Positions 1-8,301 are shown, counted from the stretch's first letter. The stretch is DNA of 64,000 bases from Desulforegulaceae bacterium (GCA_034006035.1 JAVETN010000003.1:138472-202471); one strand, 5' to 3'. Notes: generated by a model not told the origin, from the letters alone. A program made the numbers and translations.

Positions 1-332
1 TCTGGAATAATTTCATATGCATCAATTTCATCCAAAACAGCCGGTAACTGGGCAAGAGTTGCATTTTGACAGAATTTGCAGGTAAAATTGCATCCAGGAG
101 ATCCAATGGAATATGAAAAGCTTCCGGGCAGAACATGAAACAGCGGTTTTTTTTCAATTGGATCAAGAGCTTTTACAGCTATTTTATTTTTTATAAGTGA
201 AATTATTTCATCAGAAATATTTTGCCTTACTCCGCATTTGCCTTTTTCATTTTTTTTAAGAACGCAAAAATGACTGCACAAAAGGCAGATTGATTTATTG
301 TTGTTTATTTTTTTGTATAATTTCTTTTCCAT
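1..332 (-). CDS. AmmeMemoRadiSam system radical SAM enzyme, N-terminal part (3' end outside window)
   Basis: Partial gene of which about 110 N-terminal residues are visible; the C-terminus lies beyond the left edge. My translation shows a cysteine-rich N-terminus (C16, C19, C23, C33) followed by a radical SAM cluster motif CxxxCxxC (C81, C85, C88) in a PGCNFTCKFCQN context. That is the pattern of the PflA-like AmrS family, which cleaves S-adenosylmethionine reductively and is known from AmmeMemoRadiSam loci of unresolved substrate. The ATG at 332 overlaps the end of the upstream methyltransferase gene by 28 bases in another frame, suggesting translational coupling. The Memo and AMMECR1 partners, if present, must lie outside the window. 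Confidence 0.85.
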   Translation of the reverse strand, partial: MEKKLYKKINNNKSICLLCSHFCVLKKNEKGKCGVRQNISDEIISLIKNKIAVKALDPIEKKPLFHVLPGSFSYSIGSPGCNFTCKFCQNATLAQLPAVLDEIDAYEIIP

Positions 333-1075
333 TGAGCACACCTCTGAGGAATTGCATTTACAGGTTTTATTGCAGGATTTTCAACTTTAAGCTCAAGGGG
401 TTTCAGCCTGAATCTGGGTTGTAAGCACACACAAATACCTGCAAAGTTTCCAAAAGGACTTTTTTGAAAAAGTTCGGGATAACCAAGATATTCTAAAACA
501 GGGCTTCCAATGAGATCAAAAGTTGAAACTGTTCTCCATTTTACAGGAACATCGCCTAAAAGATTTTTTATTATCTGTTTTATTTCAAAAATACTGAAAA
601 GTTTGAGTTTGTGTGATTCAGGGAATAAAAACCCTTTTATTGTTTTTTGAACCCCTTTGATTGCAAATCTGTTTGTGACTCCTATGAAAACATAGTTTTT
701 TGTAACACGAAATGATTCTTCCAGTGCTTTTACAGGATCTTTTGTATTTCCAAGGGAATTGAAAAAAAAGGAATATTCAAAGCTGTTATCATCAAAGGGA
801 AGATCTTCTGCTTCACTTTGATGATATGAAATTTTATGTGAAAATTCTCTTTGTGCAATTTGAAGCTTTGATTTTTCCGGATCTGTAAGAGTTAAGTCAA
901 GATTTATTTCAAGGCAGGCCTTTAAAATTTCGTGGGAATTTGAACCTATTGAAAGAATTGAATCTCCGGGGATTGGATTTAAAAGACTGAAAAAAAGCTG
1001 GATTTCCCTTGAAAGGTTTGGAAAATCTGCAGAGCGGTAAGTTTTGCTATTGAAATCAAATTTTTTTTTGAACAT
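305..1075 (-). CDS. class I SAM-dependent methyltransferase (UbiE/Coq5-like fold)
   Basis: A 256-residue protein with a Rossmann-type methyltransferase fold. A degenerate motif I (ILSIGSNSHE, about residues 40-49) binds the methionine moiety, and LPFDDNSFEYSFFFNSLGN (about 92-110) resembles the motif II/III strand of Methyltransf_11 enzymes. The glycine-rich loop is poorer than usual (GSNS), so activity is not certain. It overlaps the downstream radical SAM gene, so the two may be co-expressed. The substrate is unknown; a small-molecule target is as likely as a protein one. No signal peptide or membrane segment is seen. Confidence 0.75.
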   Translation of the reverse strand: MFKKKFDFNSKTYRSADFPNLSREIQLFFSLLNPIPGDSILSIGSNSHEILKACLEINLDLTLTDPEKSKLQIAQREFSHKISYHQSEAEDLPFDDNSFEYSFFFNSLGNTKDPVKALEESFRVTKNYVFIGVTNRFAIKGVQKTIKGFLFPESHKLKLFSIFEIKQIIKNLLGDVPVKWRTVSTFDLIGSPVLEYLGYPELFQKSPFGNFAGICVCLQPRFRLKPLELKVENPAIKPVNAIPQRCAQWKRNYTKK

Positions 1076-1555
1076 AAGATTACCTGCTGCATTAAAATAT
1101 TTTTTTATTCCAAACTTGAAAATTGCTTAATCCAGGTTGTTATTAATTTGAAAATCAAACTTTAATACAAACTGATTTTGTCCTAAAACTTTTTACTAGT
1201 TATAACAATAGTGCTTTTTTCATTTAATTCAACCATGGGAAAGTAAAACCCAATGATTTTTAAAGAAATTATTTTCTGTTCCAATATCTTTGGTAAACTT
1301 ATTAAAGAACTAAATTAGTTTTTTTAAAAGGAAATTGGATTTTGTAAAAAAAGGGGATTCCCGGTCAGTGGATAACCTGACCGGGAAGGAGGAAGATTAA
1401 ATCTAGTTTTTTTAAATCAAAGACAAAAAACAGATAAGTCTTTAAGTAAGTTTGGAAGACCTATATCTTCTTAAGATAAGTGATACAATCTTTGGTTACC
1501 CAAAGTTTGGATATTGTATAAAATATTTTATTGTTTTTTGTCAATGAAGATTTTT
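1076..1555. other. 480-base intergenic region between methyltransferase and etfA
   Basis: AT-rich stretch without a supportable gene. The only clear structure is the etfBA terminator hairpin. The part next to the methyltransferase start probably carries its promoter, but I see no convincing -35/-10 pair. Confidence 0.5.
1343..1387 (-). terminator. rho-independent terminator of etfBA
   Basis: An 11-bp perfect stem (1358-1368 with 1377-1387, TTCCCGGTCAG arm) with an 8-nt loop. Read on the minus strand it is followed by TCCCC and a run of seven T. It lies about 170 bases beyond the etfA stop codon. Confidence 0.8.
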
Positions 1556-2497
1556 TTATTCAAGCTCCTGTTTAAGGATTTCAAGAAATAAAGAAGCATC
1601 TTCAACAATACAAAGATCTGAATGGCTGAAAATAGATGAGTAGGGGTCACTATTAACAGAAATAACAAATTCAGAATCTTTCATTCCATAAATATGCTGG
1701 GAAGAGCCGGAAATTCCAAAAGCTGAATACACTTTGGGAGAAACAGTTCTTCCTGTGATTCCAACTTGTCTTTCATACCCAAGAAGCCCTTCGTCAACAA
1801 TGGGTCTTGAACAGCCTACAGCTGAATTCGGTATTAATTTTGAAACTTCAAAAATTTTTTCAATTTCTTCACTTGAGTTCAGTCCCCTTCCTATGGAGAG
1901 AATGATTTTTGCGTTATCAAGAGAGGAGCTTTCAGATTTTGACATTGTTTCAACTATCTCAACCCCCGATGTTTTTGGTTTTATTTCTGTTTCTTCAAAA
2001 CTTTCTTTTGAAAAAGGAGAAGGGTTTTTTTCAAAACTTGAACCTGAAACAGTTAATACAGCTTTTTTTTTCTTGTTTTTTACCAGGGCTTCAAGTTTGG
2101 AATTGAAAATCATCCTTGAAAACTTGTTTTTTGCTTCAATTTTTAAAATATTTGTAATTATTGATGCCTTAGATTTACCAGCAATAAAAGAAGCTGATTC
2201 AAGGGACTTGGTGGAAGAGTCAAAGCAGAGATAAGAAAAGTCTGTTTTTTCAATGATTTTTTCAAGGCAGAAACCTATTTCATCTGGATTATGATCTTTT
2301 AAACCGGTTTTTATATTTAAAATAGATCTAAAATCAATTTTACTTGAAAACTCTTTAATATCGGGTTCATTGAAAACAACAAGAAGTATTTCTTCTTTTG
2401 TATAAATATTAAGATTTTGTCCGAAATTTATAAGTTTTTTTGCCTGTTCAATTCTATTTTCCATACTGTCACAGACTAAAATTATTTTTTTATTCAT
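1556..2497 (-). CDS. etfA: electron transfer flavoprotein alpha subunit
   Basis: 313 residues, the normal size for EtfA. The C-terminal FAD domain is clear: GRGLNSSEE, then VGCSRPIVDEG, RQVGITGRTVSPKVY, GISGSSQHIYGM and VNSDP, each matching the classic FAD-binding signature with substitutions (SRPIVDEG for SRAAVDAG; SS where most have AI). The N-terminal domain is more divergent. EtfA with EtfB accepts electrons from acyl-CoA dehydrogenases in the cytoplasm and passes them to a membrane quinone oxidoreductase. It starts 9 bases after etfB, with an AAGGA box, so the pair is one operon. The divergent acyl-CoA dehydrogenase operon nearby is the obvious electron source (inference). Confidence 0.92.
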   Translation of the reverse strand: MNKKIILVCDSMENRIEQAKKLINFGQNLNIYTKEEILLVVFNEPDIKEFSSKIDFRSILNIKTGLKDHNPDEIGFCLEKIIEKTDFSYLCFDSSTKSLESASFIAGKSKASIITNILKIEAKNKFSRMIFNSKLEALVKNKKKKAVLTVSGSSFEKNPSPFSKESFEETEIKPKTSGVEIVETMSKSESSSLDNAKIILSIGRGLNSSEEIEKIFEVSKLIPNSAVGCSRPIVDEGLLGYERQVGITGRTVSPKVYSAFGISGSSQHIYGMKDSEFVISVNSDPYSSIFSHSDLCIVEDASLFLEILKQELE

Positions 2498-2506
2498 TTT
2501 TTTTCC

Positions 2507-3280
2507 TTAAAGAATTTTTTTCTGTTTTAAAATTTCAAGAAAAGCCTTTGCTTTGTCTTCTATGCTTCCCTTAAGTATTTCACCTTTTCTTGTTTTGGAA
2601 GGCAGTTTAAGTTCTTTTGTTTCAAAACTGATTTTTGATTCCAGGCTTTCAATATTTTTTACAACAAGGGTTGATTCATCAACTTTTAGCATTCTTAATA
2701 CATTTGGATATCCAGGCTTGTTTATCCCGGCCTGAAAATTTAAAATACATGGAAGTGCAAGTTCTGCCCTTTGTGAAGCTCCGCCTTCAAGTTCTCTTTT
2801 TACAATTATTTTATTTTTGGAAATTTTTTCAATGGAAGTCACTCCTGAAACAGAGGGAATGGAAAGTTTTGAAGCTGTTAAAAGACCTGTTGTTCCGTTC
2901 ATCATATCTTCTGACATCATTCCGCTGAAAATCATTTTATAGTCATTTTCCATGAAAATGTTTTTTACTGCATTTGATACAAAATCAGGGTCATTTGCAT
3001 TTTTTATTTCAGTTTGAATCAAAATCCCTTTATCCGCACCTTTTCCAATGGTTTTTTTTAGAATTTCAAGGCTAGGTTCTGTTCCCACAGAAATTGTATG
3101 AATTTCAATACTATTGTCTTTTTCCTTTAATTTAAGAGCTTCTTCAAGTGAATGATCATCAAATCTGTTTATTTTAAAGTTCAAATCCGGGTTTTTTAAT
3201 GAAAAGTTGTTTTTTAAAATAGCTGGGTCAGTCATTTGAATTTCTTCAAAAACCGGTTTTATTGTTACAAGTATTTTCAT
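2507..3280 (-). CDS. etfB: electron transfer flavoprotein beta subunit
   Basis: 257 residues, typical EtfB length. It begins MKILVTIKPV, the characteristic first strand, and has the FSGMMSEDMMNGTTGLLTASKLSIPSV region (about 118-143) that corresponds to the AMP/FAD-contacting loop of the family, followed by ELEGGASQRAELALPCI. It forms the cytoplasmic heterodimer with EtfA. It is the first gene of the etfBA operon and faces the histidine phosphatase / acyl-CoA dehydrogenase operon across a 262-base control region that contains a long dyad (3301-3359) close to its start. Confidence 0.92.
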   Translation of the reverse strand: MKILVTIKPVFEEIQMTDPAILKNNFSLKNPDLNFKINRFDDHSLEEALKLKEKDNSIEIHTISVGTEPSLEILKKTIGKGADKGILIQTEIKNANDPDFVSNAVKNIFMENDYKMIFSGMMSEDMMNGTTGLLTASKLSIPSVSGVTSIEKISKNKIIVKRELEGGASQRAELALPCILNFQAGINKPGYPNVLRMLKVDESTLVVKNIESLESKISFETKELKLPSKTRKGEILKGSIEDKAKAFLEILKQKKIL

Positions 3281-3300
3281 TTTTAATCCTTTGTCAGTTG

Positions 3301-3359
3301 TCAGACAAAGCTAATTTAATACTTTAGCGATTAATATTTTAAAAATTAGTTTTGTCTGA
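3301..3359. repeat. 17-bp inverted repeat upstream of etfB
   Basis: Arms 3301-3317 (TCAGACAAAGCTAATTT) and 3343-3359 are complementary over 17 positions with one G-T pair, separated by 25 bases. It sits 21 bases upstream of the etfB ATG. It could be a two-site operator or a leader hairpin in the etfBA mRNA; the sequence does not decide. Confidence 0.6.
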
Positions 3360-3436
3360 ATAAAGCAAGTCTAAGTTTTTTAAAAAATCTCTTATTTATA
3401 TTTTATACAGGAATGAAAATTTATCAACAAAAAAAT

Positions 3437-3446
3437 CGAACGTTCG
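3437..3446. promoter_or_regulatory. putative TetR-type operator
   Basis: Perfect 10-bp palindrome CGAACGTTCG followed directly by another TTCG. CGAACG/CGTTCG half-sites are typical of TetR-family operators. It is placed 12 bases upstream of the -35 box of the + strand operon that encodes a TetR regulator at 5600, so it is probably that regulator's site (inference). Confidence 0.55.
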
Positions 3447-3458
3447 TTCGTTTTTTTG

Positions 3459-3487
3459 TTGACATAAAATTTTCTAAGATTTAAAGT
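3459..3487 (+). promoter_or_regulatory. sigma-70-type promoter of the histidine phosphatase-acyl-CoA dehydrogenase operon
   Basis: TTGACA (3459-3464), a 17-base spacer and TAAAGT (3482-3487), about 55 bases before the first start codon. The -10 box lies inside a 14-bp perfect dyad (3470-3483 with 3492-3505) that could be a second operator or a hairpin at the 5' end of the mRNA. Confidence 0.65.
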
Positions 3488-3542
3488 TTTATAAATCTTA
3501 GAAAAAAAAGAGATAATTTATTGGTTTACAAAGGAAAATTTA

Positions 3543-4262
3543 ATGCCTCTTCTTTATGTTATCCGCCATGGCCAGGCTTCATTTGGGGAATCAGATTATG
3601 ACGAACTTTCAAAAATCGGCATAAAACAAGCCCAGATTCTTGGAAAATTTTTTAAACAAACCAAAACAACCTTTGATTCAATTTTTTCAGGTTCTTTGGA
3701 AAGACAGGTTGATACTGCTGTCCATACCTTAGAAGGAATGGGGGAAAAGGGTAAAAAAGTAGAAATAAATAAAGGTTTCAATGAGTATAGTCATACAGAT
3801 CTTATAAATGCCAGTCTTGATTATTATAGACAAAAAGAACCGGAAAAATCATACGATTTAGTTGAGCTTTCAAAAGATAAAAAAAAATTTCAGGTTTTTT
3901 TTTCCAGGCTGGTTGAGGATTGGATAAGCGGTGAATTTTCTGGTTATGGAGTTGAAGCCTATGAAACATATTCTCATAGGGTTTTAAAAGCCTTTGAGGA
4001 GGTATCAGATTTAAAAGAAAGAAAAGGTAAAATTGCAGTTTTTACTTCAGGAGGGGCAATTTCAGCACTTCTTGAAAATACTCTCCAGGTTCATCCTTTT
4101 AAAGCAGCCAAGATTGGATGGGGAATAAAAAACTGCTCAATTTCTATTGTAAGCTCAAAAGGAAGGTTCAATAGGAACTCAAACAGATTTTTATTAAGAA
4201 GTTTTAATTGTTCGGCTCATTTTGAGCTGGAAAATGACAAAGACCTTATTACCTACAGATAA
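3543..4262 (+). CDS. histidine phosphatase family protein (phosphoglycerate-mutase-like)
   Basis: 239 residues. The N-terminus YVIRHGQASF carries the nucleophilic histidine motif RHG (residues 8-10), which forms phosphohistidine in this superfamily. In the C-terminal motif the usual second catalytic histidine (xHGG) is replaced: the sequence reads VFTSGGAISALL. It is the first gene of a TetR / acyl-CoA dehydrogenase / APH-kinase / SDR operon, with an AAAGGA ribosome site. Partnered with a kinase-like gene in the same operon it may remove or shuttle a phosphate on an acyl-CoA intermediate, but that is inference. The substrate is unknown. Confidence 0.8.
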   Translation: MPLLYVIRHGQASFGESDYDELSKIGIKQAQILGKFFKQTKTTFDSIFSGSLERQVDTAVHTLEGMGEKGKKVEINKGFNEYSHTDLINASLDYYRQKEPEKSYDLVELSKDKKKFQVFFSRLVEDWISGEFSGYGVEAYETYSHRVLKAFEEVSDLKERKGKIAVFTSGGAISALLENTLQVHPFKAAKIGWGIKNCSISIVSSKGRFNRNSNRFLLRSFNCSAHFELENDKDLITYR

Positions 4263-4277
4263 TCAAGGAGGAGTAAG

Positions 4278-5486
4278 ATGGATTTTAGAATATCGGATAA
4301 AATTAAACTTATAGTGGATACAATAAACGAGTTTATTGACAAGGAACTTATTCCACTTGAGCCTGAATTTGTGATGGGAGATTTTAATGAAATGGAGCCG
4401 GCTATAAAAGAAAAGCAGGCAATGGCTAAAAAAATGGGATTATGGGCCCCTAATTTCCCTGAAGACTGCGGAGGGATGGGACTTTCCATGGTTGAGCATG
4501 GACTTGTTTCAGAGGCTCTTGGGCGTTCTCCTCTTGGACATTATGTTTTTTGGTGCCAGGCTCCTGATGCGGGAAACGTTGAAATTTTACATAAATACGG
4601 GACAGAAGAGCAAAAGGAAAAATATTTAAAACCTCTTGTAAGGGGGGATATAAGAAGCTGTTTTTCAATGACAGAAGTGGATATGCCGGGTTCAAATCCT
4701 GTAATGCTTGAGACAACTGCTGTAAAAGACGGGGATGATTATCTAATCAACGGGCACAAATGGTATACAACCTCTGCTGACGGGTCAAATTTTGCCATAG
4801 TAATGGCTGTGACAAATCCTGAAGCTTCAAAATATCTTCAGGCAAGCATGATAATTGTTCCAACAGAAACCAAGGGCTTTAATCTTGTAAGAAATATTCC
4901 TGTAATGGGCCATGAAGGAAGCGGATATGCAAGTCATGCAGAAATTTTATATCAGTCGTGCAGGGTTCCTCAAAAGAATCTTTTAGGGCCTGAAGGCCAT
5001 GGTTTTGTAATAGCCCAGGACAGACTTGGGCCAGGAAGAATTCATCATTGCATGAGATGGCTTGGGATATGCAAAAGATCCTTTGATCTTATGTGTTCAA
5101 GGGCAAACTCCAGAGTAATTTCAGCTGATGGTAAAACCCTTGCCTCAAAACAGACAGTTCAGAACTGGGTTGCAGAATCAGCTGCTGAAATTCAGGCGGC
5201 AAGACTTCTTACCTTGAATGCAGCATGGCAGATAGATGAATACGGTGCTTCAGCCTCAAGAGATGCTGTTTCAATGATAAAATTTGTTGTTGCAAATACA
5301 ATGAACAAAGTAATTGATAGAGCACTTCAGACATATGGAGGACTTGGGATGACAGATGATACAATTCTTGCATATTTTTACAGGCATGAAAGAGCTGCAA
5401 GGATTTATGACGGAGCAGACGAGGTTCACAAGTCATCTTTAGCCAGGAGAATGCTTAGAACCTATGAAGGAAAAGTTATAAGATAA
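4278..5486 (+). CDS. acyl-CoA dehydrogenase, ACAD10/11-like
   Basis: 402 residues, a full-length flavin acyl-CoA dehydrogenase. Features seen: CFSMTEVDMPGSNP (flavin-binding loop, about 131-144), HKWYTTSADGSNF (about 160-172), GPGRIHHCMRWLGICKRSFDLMCSRANSR, and a C-terminal AYGGLGMTDDT-like segment ending RIYDGADEVHKSS. This last motif replaces the MCAD-type YEGT catalytic glutamate context and matches the ADGPDEVH form of ACAD10/11. It would oxidise acyl-CoA at the alpha-beta bond and reduce EtfAB. A strong AAGGAGGAG ribosome site precedes it, 15 bases after the phosphatase gene. The neighbouring APH-type kinase and SDR genes mirror the fused domains of animal ACAD10/11 proteins. Confidence 0.92.
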   Translation: MDFRISDKIKLIVDTINEFIDKELIPLEPEFVMGDFNEMEPAIKEKQAMAKKMGLWAPNFPEDCGGMGLSMVEHGLVSEALGRSPLGHYVFWCQAPDAGNVEILHKYGTEEQKEKYLKPLVRGDIRSCFSMTEVDMPGSNPVMLETTAVKDGDDYLINGHKWYTTSADGSNFAIVMAVTNPEASKYLQASMIIVPTETKGFNLVRNIPVMGHEGSGYASHAEILYQSCRVPQKNLLGPEGHGFVIAQDRLGPGRIHHCMRWLGICKRSFDLMCSRANSRVISADGKTLASKQTVQNWVAESAAEIQAARLLTLNAAWQIDEYGASASRDAVSMIKFVVANTMNKVIDRALQTYGGLGMTDDTILAYFYRHERAARIYDGADEVHKSSLARRMLRTYEGKVIR

Positions 5487-5599
5487 TTTTCTTTTGGGAA
5501 AAGTTTATGTTTATTCTTATTTTCAATCTGACTATTCAGTTATAATTGAACAATTGTATTTAATAAATATAAACCCCAAATTAAAAAGGAAATAAAAAA

Positions 5600-6304
5600 G
5601 TGGAAGAGTTTGATTTTACAGAATTTAAAAAAAGATTTGATACTTCAAAAAACACCCTTTGCAAAGAGGTTTTTTATCAAAATCAGGAAAGTATAAAAAT
5701 AAAGAATGAAAAAAGGGCAGTGGAAAATCTTTATAAAATTTTTAACGCTGTATTTTCAATATCTTCCAAAAAGGGCTTTCAGGCAATGACAATGAGAGAC
5801 TTAAGCAGGGAAGTTAATTTAAGTATGGGAGCCCTTTATGCATATTTTAAAAATAAGGAGGATTTGCTTCATATAATCCAGAAACAGGGAAGAGCAATGG
5901 TAAAAAATATTCTGGATTCCTTTGAATCAACTTCTCCTGATCCTCTTGGAAAGCTTAGAGCAGTAATAAAAGCTCATATTTTCTTAAGTGAGGTGGCAAG
6001 ACCCTGGTTTTTTTTCACTTTTATGGAAGCAAGAAGTTTGAATGAAAAAGAACTGGAGGAGGCAAGAGCACTTGAGGCACATACTGAAAAAGTTGTGGTT
6101 GATATTTTAAAGCTTGGAGAAATTCAAGGTGTTTTTAAAAAAAGAAATCATTTTTTGACAGCAAGTATAATCAAGTCCATGCAACAGGACTGGTATCTTA
6201 AAAAGTGGAAGTACAAATCAAGAAAGATAGGCCCTGATGAGTTTGCTGATTATGTTATAGGATTTGTTGAATCCTTTGTTCTTGCTGAGCCAAAAATAAT
6301 TTAA
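5600..6304 (+). CDS. TetR family transcriptional regulator
   Basis: 234 residues. It starts with GTG and has about 40 extra N-terminal residues before the HTH. The HTH region is clear (about residues 48-92: SISSKKGFQAMTMRDLS, then VNLSMGALYAYFKNKEDLL), with the GALYAYFxNKEDLL recognition-helix signature. The C-terminal half is the variable ligand-binding domain, likely for an acyl-CoA (inference from context). It sits inside the operon it probably controls, 113 bases after the dehydrogenase gene and 12 bases before the kinase-like gene. The CGAACGTTCG palindrome at 3437 is the best candidate operator. Confidence 0.88.
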   Translation: MEEFDFTEFKKRFDTSKNTLCKEVFYQNQESIKIKNEKRAVENLYKIFNAVFSISSKKGFQAMTMRDLSREVNLSMGALYAYFKNKEDLLHIIQKQGRAMVKNILDSFESTSPDPLGKLRAVIKAHIFLSEVARPWFFFTFMEARSLNEKELEEARALEAHTEKVVVDILKLGEIQGVFKKRNHFLTASIIKSMQQDWYLKKWKYKSRKIGPDEFADYVIGFVESFVLAEPKII

Positions 6305-6316
6305 GGGGGTTCAAAA

Positions 6317-7378
6317 ATGGAAGATCAGGCAGTTGATGTAAGAAAAGGAGAAGAGCTTGACCATGAAAAGATTAGGGAGTTTTTAAGGGAAAATGTTGAA
6401 GGGATAGATGGAGATATCTATGTAAAGCAATTTCCCGGAGGTTTTTCCAATCTTACCTACTTGATAGAATCCAATGGAAAGCAAATGGTTTTAAGAAGAC
6501 CGCCAAAAGGAGCTGATATAAAATCAGCCCATGATATGGGAAGGGAATATAAAATTTTAACAGCTTTAAAGCCGCTTTTTCCATATTGCCCCACACCATT
6601 GGCATACACAGAAGATCTATCAATAATGGGCTGTCCCTTTTATATAATGGAAAAAATATCAGGGATAATTTTGAGAAAGGAGCTTCCCAAAGGCCTTGAT
6701 TTAAGCTCTGAAGATGCAGGAAATTTATGTAAAAAACTTCTTGATGTTCATGTTGAACTTCATTCAATAGATGTTGAAAAAAATAATCTTTCATTTCTTG
6801 GAAAACCTCAAGGCTATGTTCAAAGACAGGTTGAAGGCTGGAGCAGAAGATATGTAAATGCTAAAACAGACGATGCTCCTGGATTTGAAAAGGTTATGGA
6901 ATGGCTCAATGACAGGCAGCCCAAAGATACTGATTCTCCCTCAATAATTCACAATGATTATAAATTTGATAATGTTGTTCTTGATAAAGACAATCCCATG
7001 AAAATAATCGGGGTTCTTGACTGGGAAATGGCAACATATGGAGATCCGCTGATGGATCTTGGCAGTTCTCTGGGTTATTGGATTGACAGGAATGATTCAG
7101 ATGAATTCAAGCTTTTAAAAACCATGCCAACAGATATTGAAGGTGCTTTAACAAGAAATGAAATGATAGAAAGATATGGGGAAAAAACAGGCAGAAACAT
7201 GGATAATTTTGATTTTTATCTATGTTTTGGAACCTTTAGGTTGGCTGTAATTGCCCAGCAGATATACAAGAGGTTTTTTCTTGGGTATACCAAGGACAAA
7301 AGATTTGGAATGCTTATTCATGCAGTCAATATTCTTGAAAAGCTTTCTGGTAAAATTATTGATAATTCCAAATTGTAA
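6317..7378 (+). CDS. APH-type phosphotransferase (ACAD10/11 kinase-like)
   Basis: 353 residues with an aminoglycoside-phosphotransferase/choline-kinase fold. Nucleotide loop FPGGFSNLTYLI (about 36-47), then the catalytic HNDYKFDN (HxDxxxxN) and DWEMATYGDPLMDL (the DFG-equivalent metal site) are all intact, so it should be an active kinase. It matches the stand-alone bacterial relatives of the kinase domain of ACAD10/ACAD11. In that family phosphorylation of a hydroxyacyl-CoA precedes elimination; the LvaA protein of levulinate catabolism belongs to the same group. Antibiotic resistance is an unlikely role given the operon. A good AAGGGGG ribosome site precedes the ATG. Confidence 0.88.
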   Translation: MEDQAVDVRKGEELDHEKIREFLRENVEGIDGDIYVKQFPGGFSNLTYLIESNGKQMVLRRPPKGADIKSAHDMGREYKILTALKPLFPYCPTPLAYTEDLSIMGCPFYIMEKISGIILRKELPKGLDLSSEDAGNLCKKLLDVHVELHSIDVEKNNLSFLGKPQGYVQRQVEGWSRRYVNAKTDDAPGFEKVMEWLNDRQPKDTDSPSIIHNDYKFDNVVLDKDNPMKIIGVLDWEMATYGDPLMDLGSSLGYWIDRNDSDEFKLLKTMPTDIEGALTRNEMIERYGEKTGRNMDNFDFYLCFGTFRLAVIAQQIYKRFFLGYTKDKRFGMLIHAVNILEKLSGKIIDNSKL

Positions 7379-7448
7379 TTTATAAAAAGTAAAAACTTTG
7401 TTTCAGCTGTCAAATTTAAAAAAAGATAAACATAAACAAGGAGGCAAA

Positions 7449-8207
7449 ATGGCCGGGTTTTCACTTGAAAATAAGGTAGCTCTTATAACAGGAGCAAGCC
7501 GGGGAATAGGAGAAGCTATTGCACATTGCTTAAGCGAGAATGGTGCAAAAATTATTTTGGTGAGCAGAAAAATAGATGCTCTTCAAAAAGTTGAAAACGA
7601 TATCAAGACAAAAGGCGGTCAGGCTGAATCAATGGCCTGTCATATGGGCGAAATTGATCAGATAAAAGCTCTTGTTCAATCAGTTAAAGAAAAATACGGA
7701 AAACTTGATATTTTAGTAAATAACGCAGCTGCAAACCCATATTTTGGTGATATGATTGATGCTGAAGAATGGGCCTGGGACAAGATTTTTGATGTAAACC
7801 TGAAAGGCCCTTTTTTTACAATAGTTGAATTTGCAAAGCTTATGAGGGAAAACGGAGGAGGAAGCATAGTAAATGTTTCTTCAATAAATGGAGTTCGTCC
7901 TGCAGCTTTTCAGGGAATGTATTCGATTTCAAAGGCAGCTCTTATTTCTCTTACAAAAGCATTTGCCAGGGAACTTGCTCCCCATAAAATAAGAGTAAAC
8001 GCTCTTCTTCCTGGACTTACAGATACAAAATTTGCAAGTGCTCTTACAAGTGATGAAAATTTAAAGAAAATGATAGTTTCCCAGATTCCCCTTGGAAGAA
8101 TTGCAGATCCTGAAGATATGGCAGGAGCGGTTTTATATCTTGTTTCAGATGCTGCTTCATATACAACAGGTTCATTGATTGTGTGTGATGGGGGTATGAT
8201 TGCATAA
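7449..8207 (+). CDS. short-chain dehydrogenase/reductase
   Basis: 252 residues from the ATG at 7449, which follows an AAGGAGG box; an in-frame ATG 51 bases upstream lacks one. TGASRGIGEAIA is the NAD(P)-binding loop, NNAAANP the structural motif, SSING supplies the catalytic serine, and YSISK is the YxxxK pair. The C-terminus ends with the classic LVSDAASYTTGSLIVCDGG. As a classical SDR it would oxidise or reduce a hydroxyacyl/ketoacyl group with NAD(P)H. It is last in the phosphatase-dehydrogenase-TetR-kinase-SDR operon and is followed by a clear terminator. Confidence 0.93.
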   Translation: MAGFSLENKVALITGASRGIGEAIAHCLSENGAKIILVSRKIDALQKVENDIKTKGGQAESMACHMGEIDQIKALVQSVKEKYGKLDILVNNAAANPYFGDMIDAEEWAWDKIFDVNLKGPFFTIVEFAKLMRENGGGSIVNVSSINGVRPAAFQGMYSISKAALISLTKAFARELAPHKIRVNALLPGLTDTKFASALTSDENLKKMIVSQIPLGRIADPEDMAGAVLYLVSDAASYTTGSLIVCDGGMIA

Positions 8208-8259
8208 AAAATAAAATTTTTTATTCCTCGGAACTTGTTAGAGGACCAATTACGCAAGT

Positions 8260-8292
8260 CAGGGCAGGAATTCTCCTGCCCTGCAATTTTTG
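8260..8292 (+). terminator. rho-independent terminator of the acyl-CoA operon
   Basis: 10-bp perfect stem CAGGGCAGGA / TCCTGCCCTG (8260-8269, 8274-8283), loop ATTC, followed by CAATTTTTGTTT on the + strand. It lies between convergent genes. Confidence 0.85.
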
Positions 8293-8301
8293 TTTAAAAC
8301 T

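Noticed and set aside
6317-7378. APH-type kinase considered as an aminoglycoside resistance gene.
   Set aside because: Its operon partners and close resemblance to the ACAD10/11-linked kinase group point to acyl-CoA metabolism.
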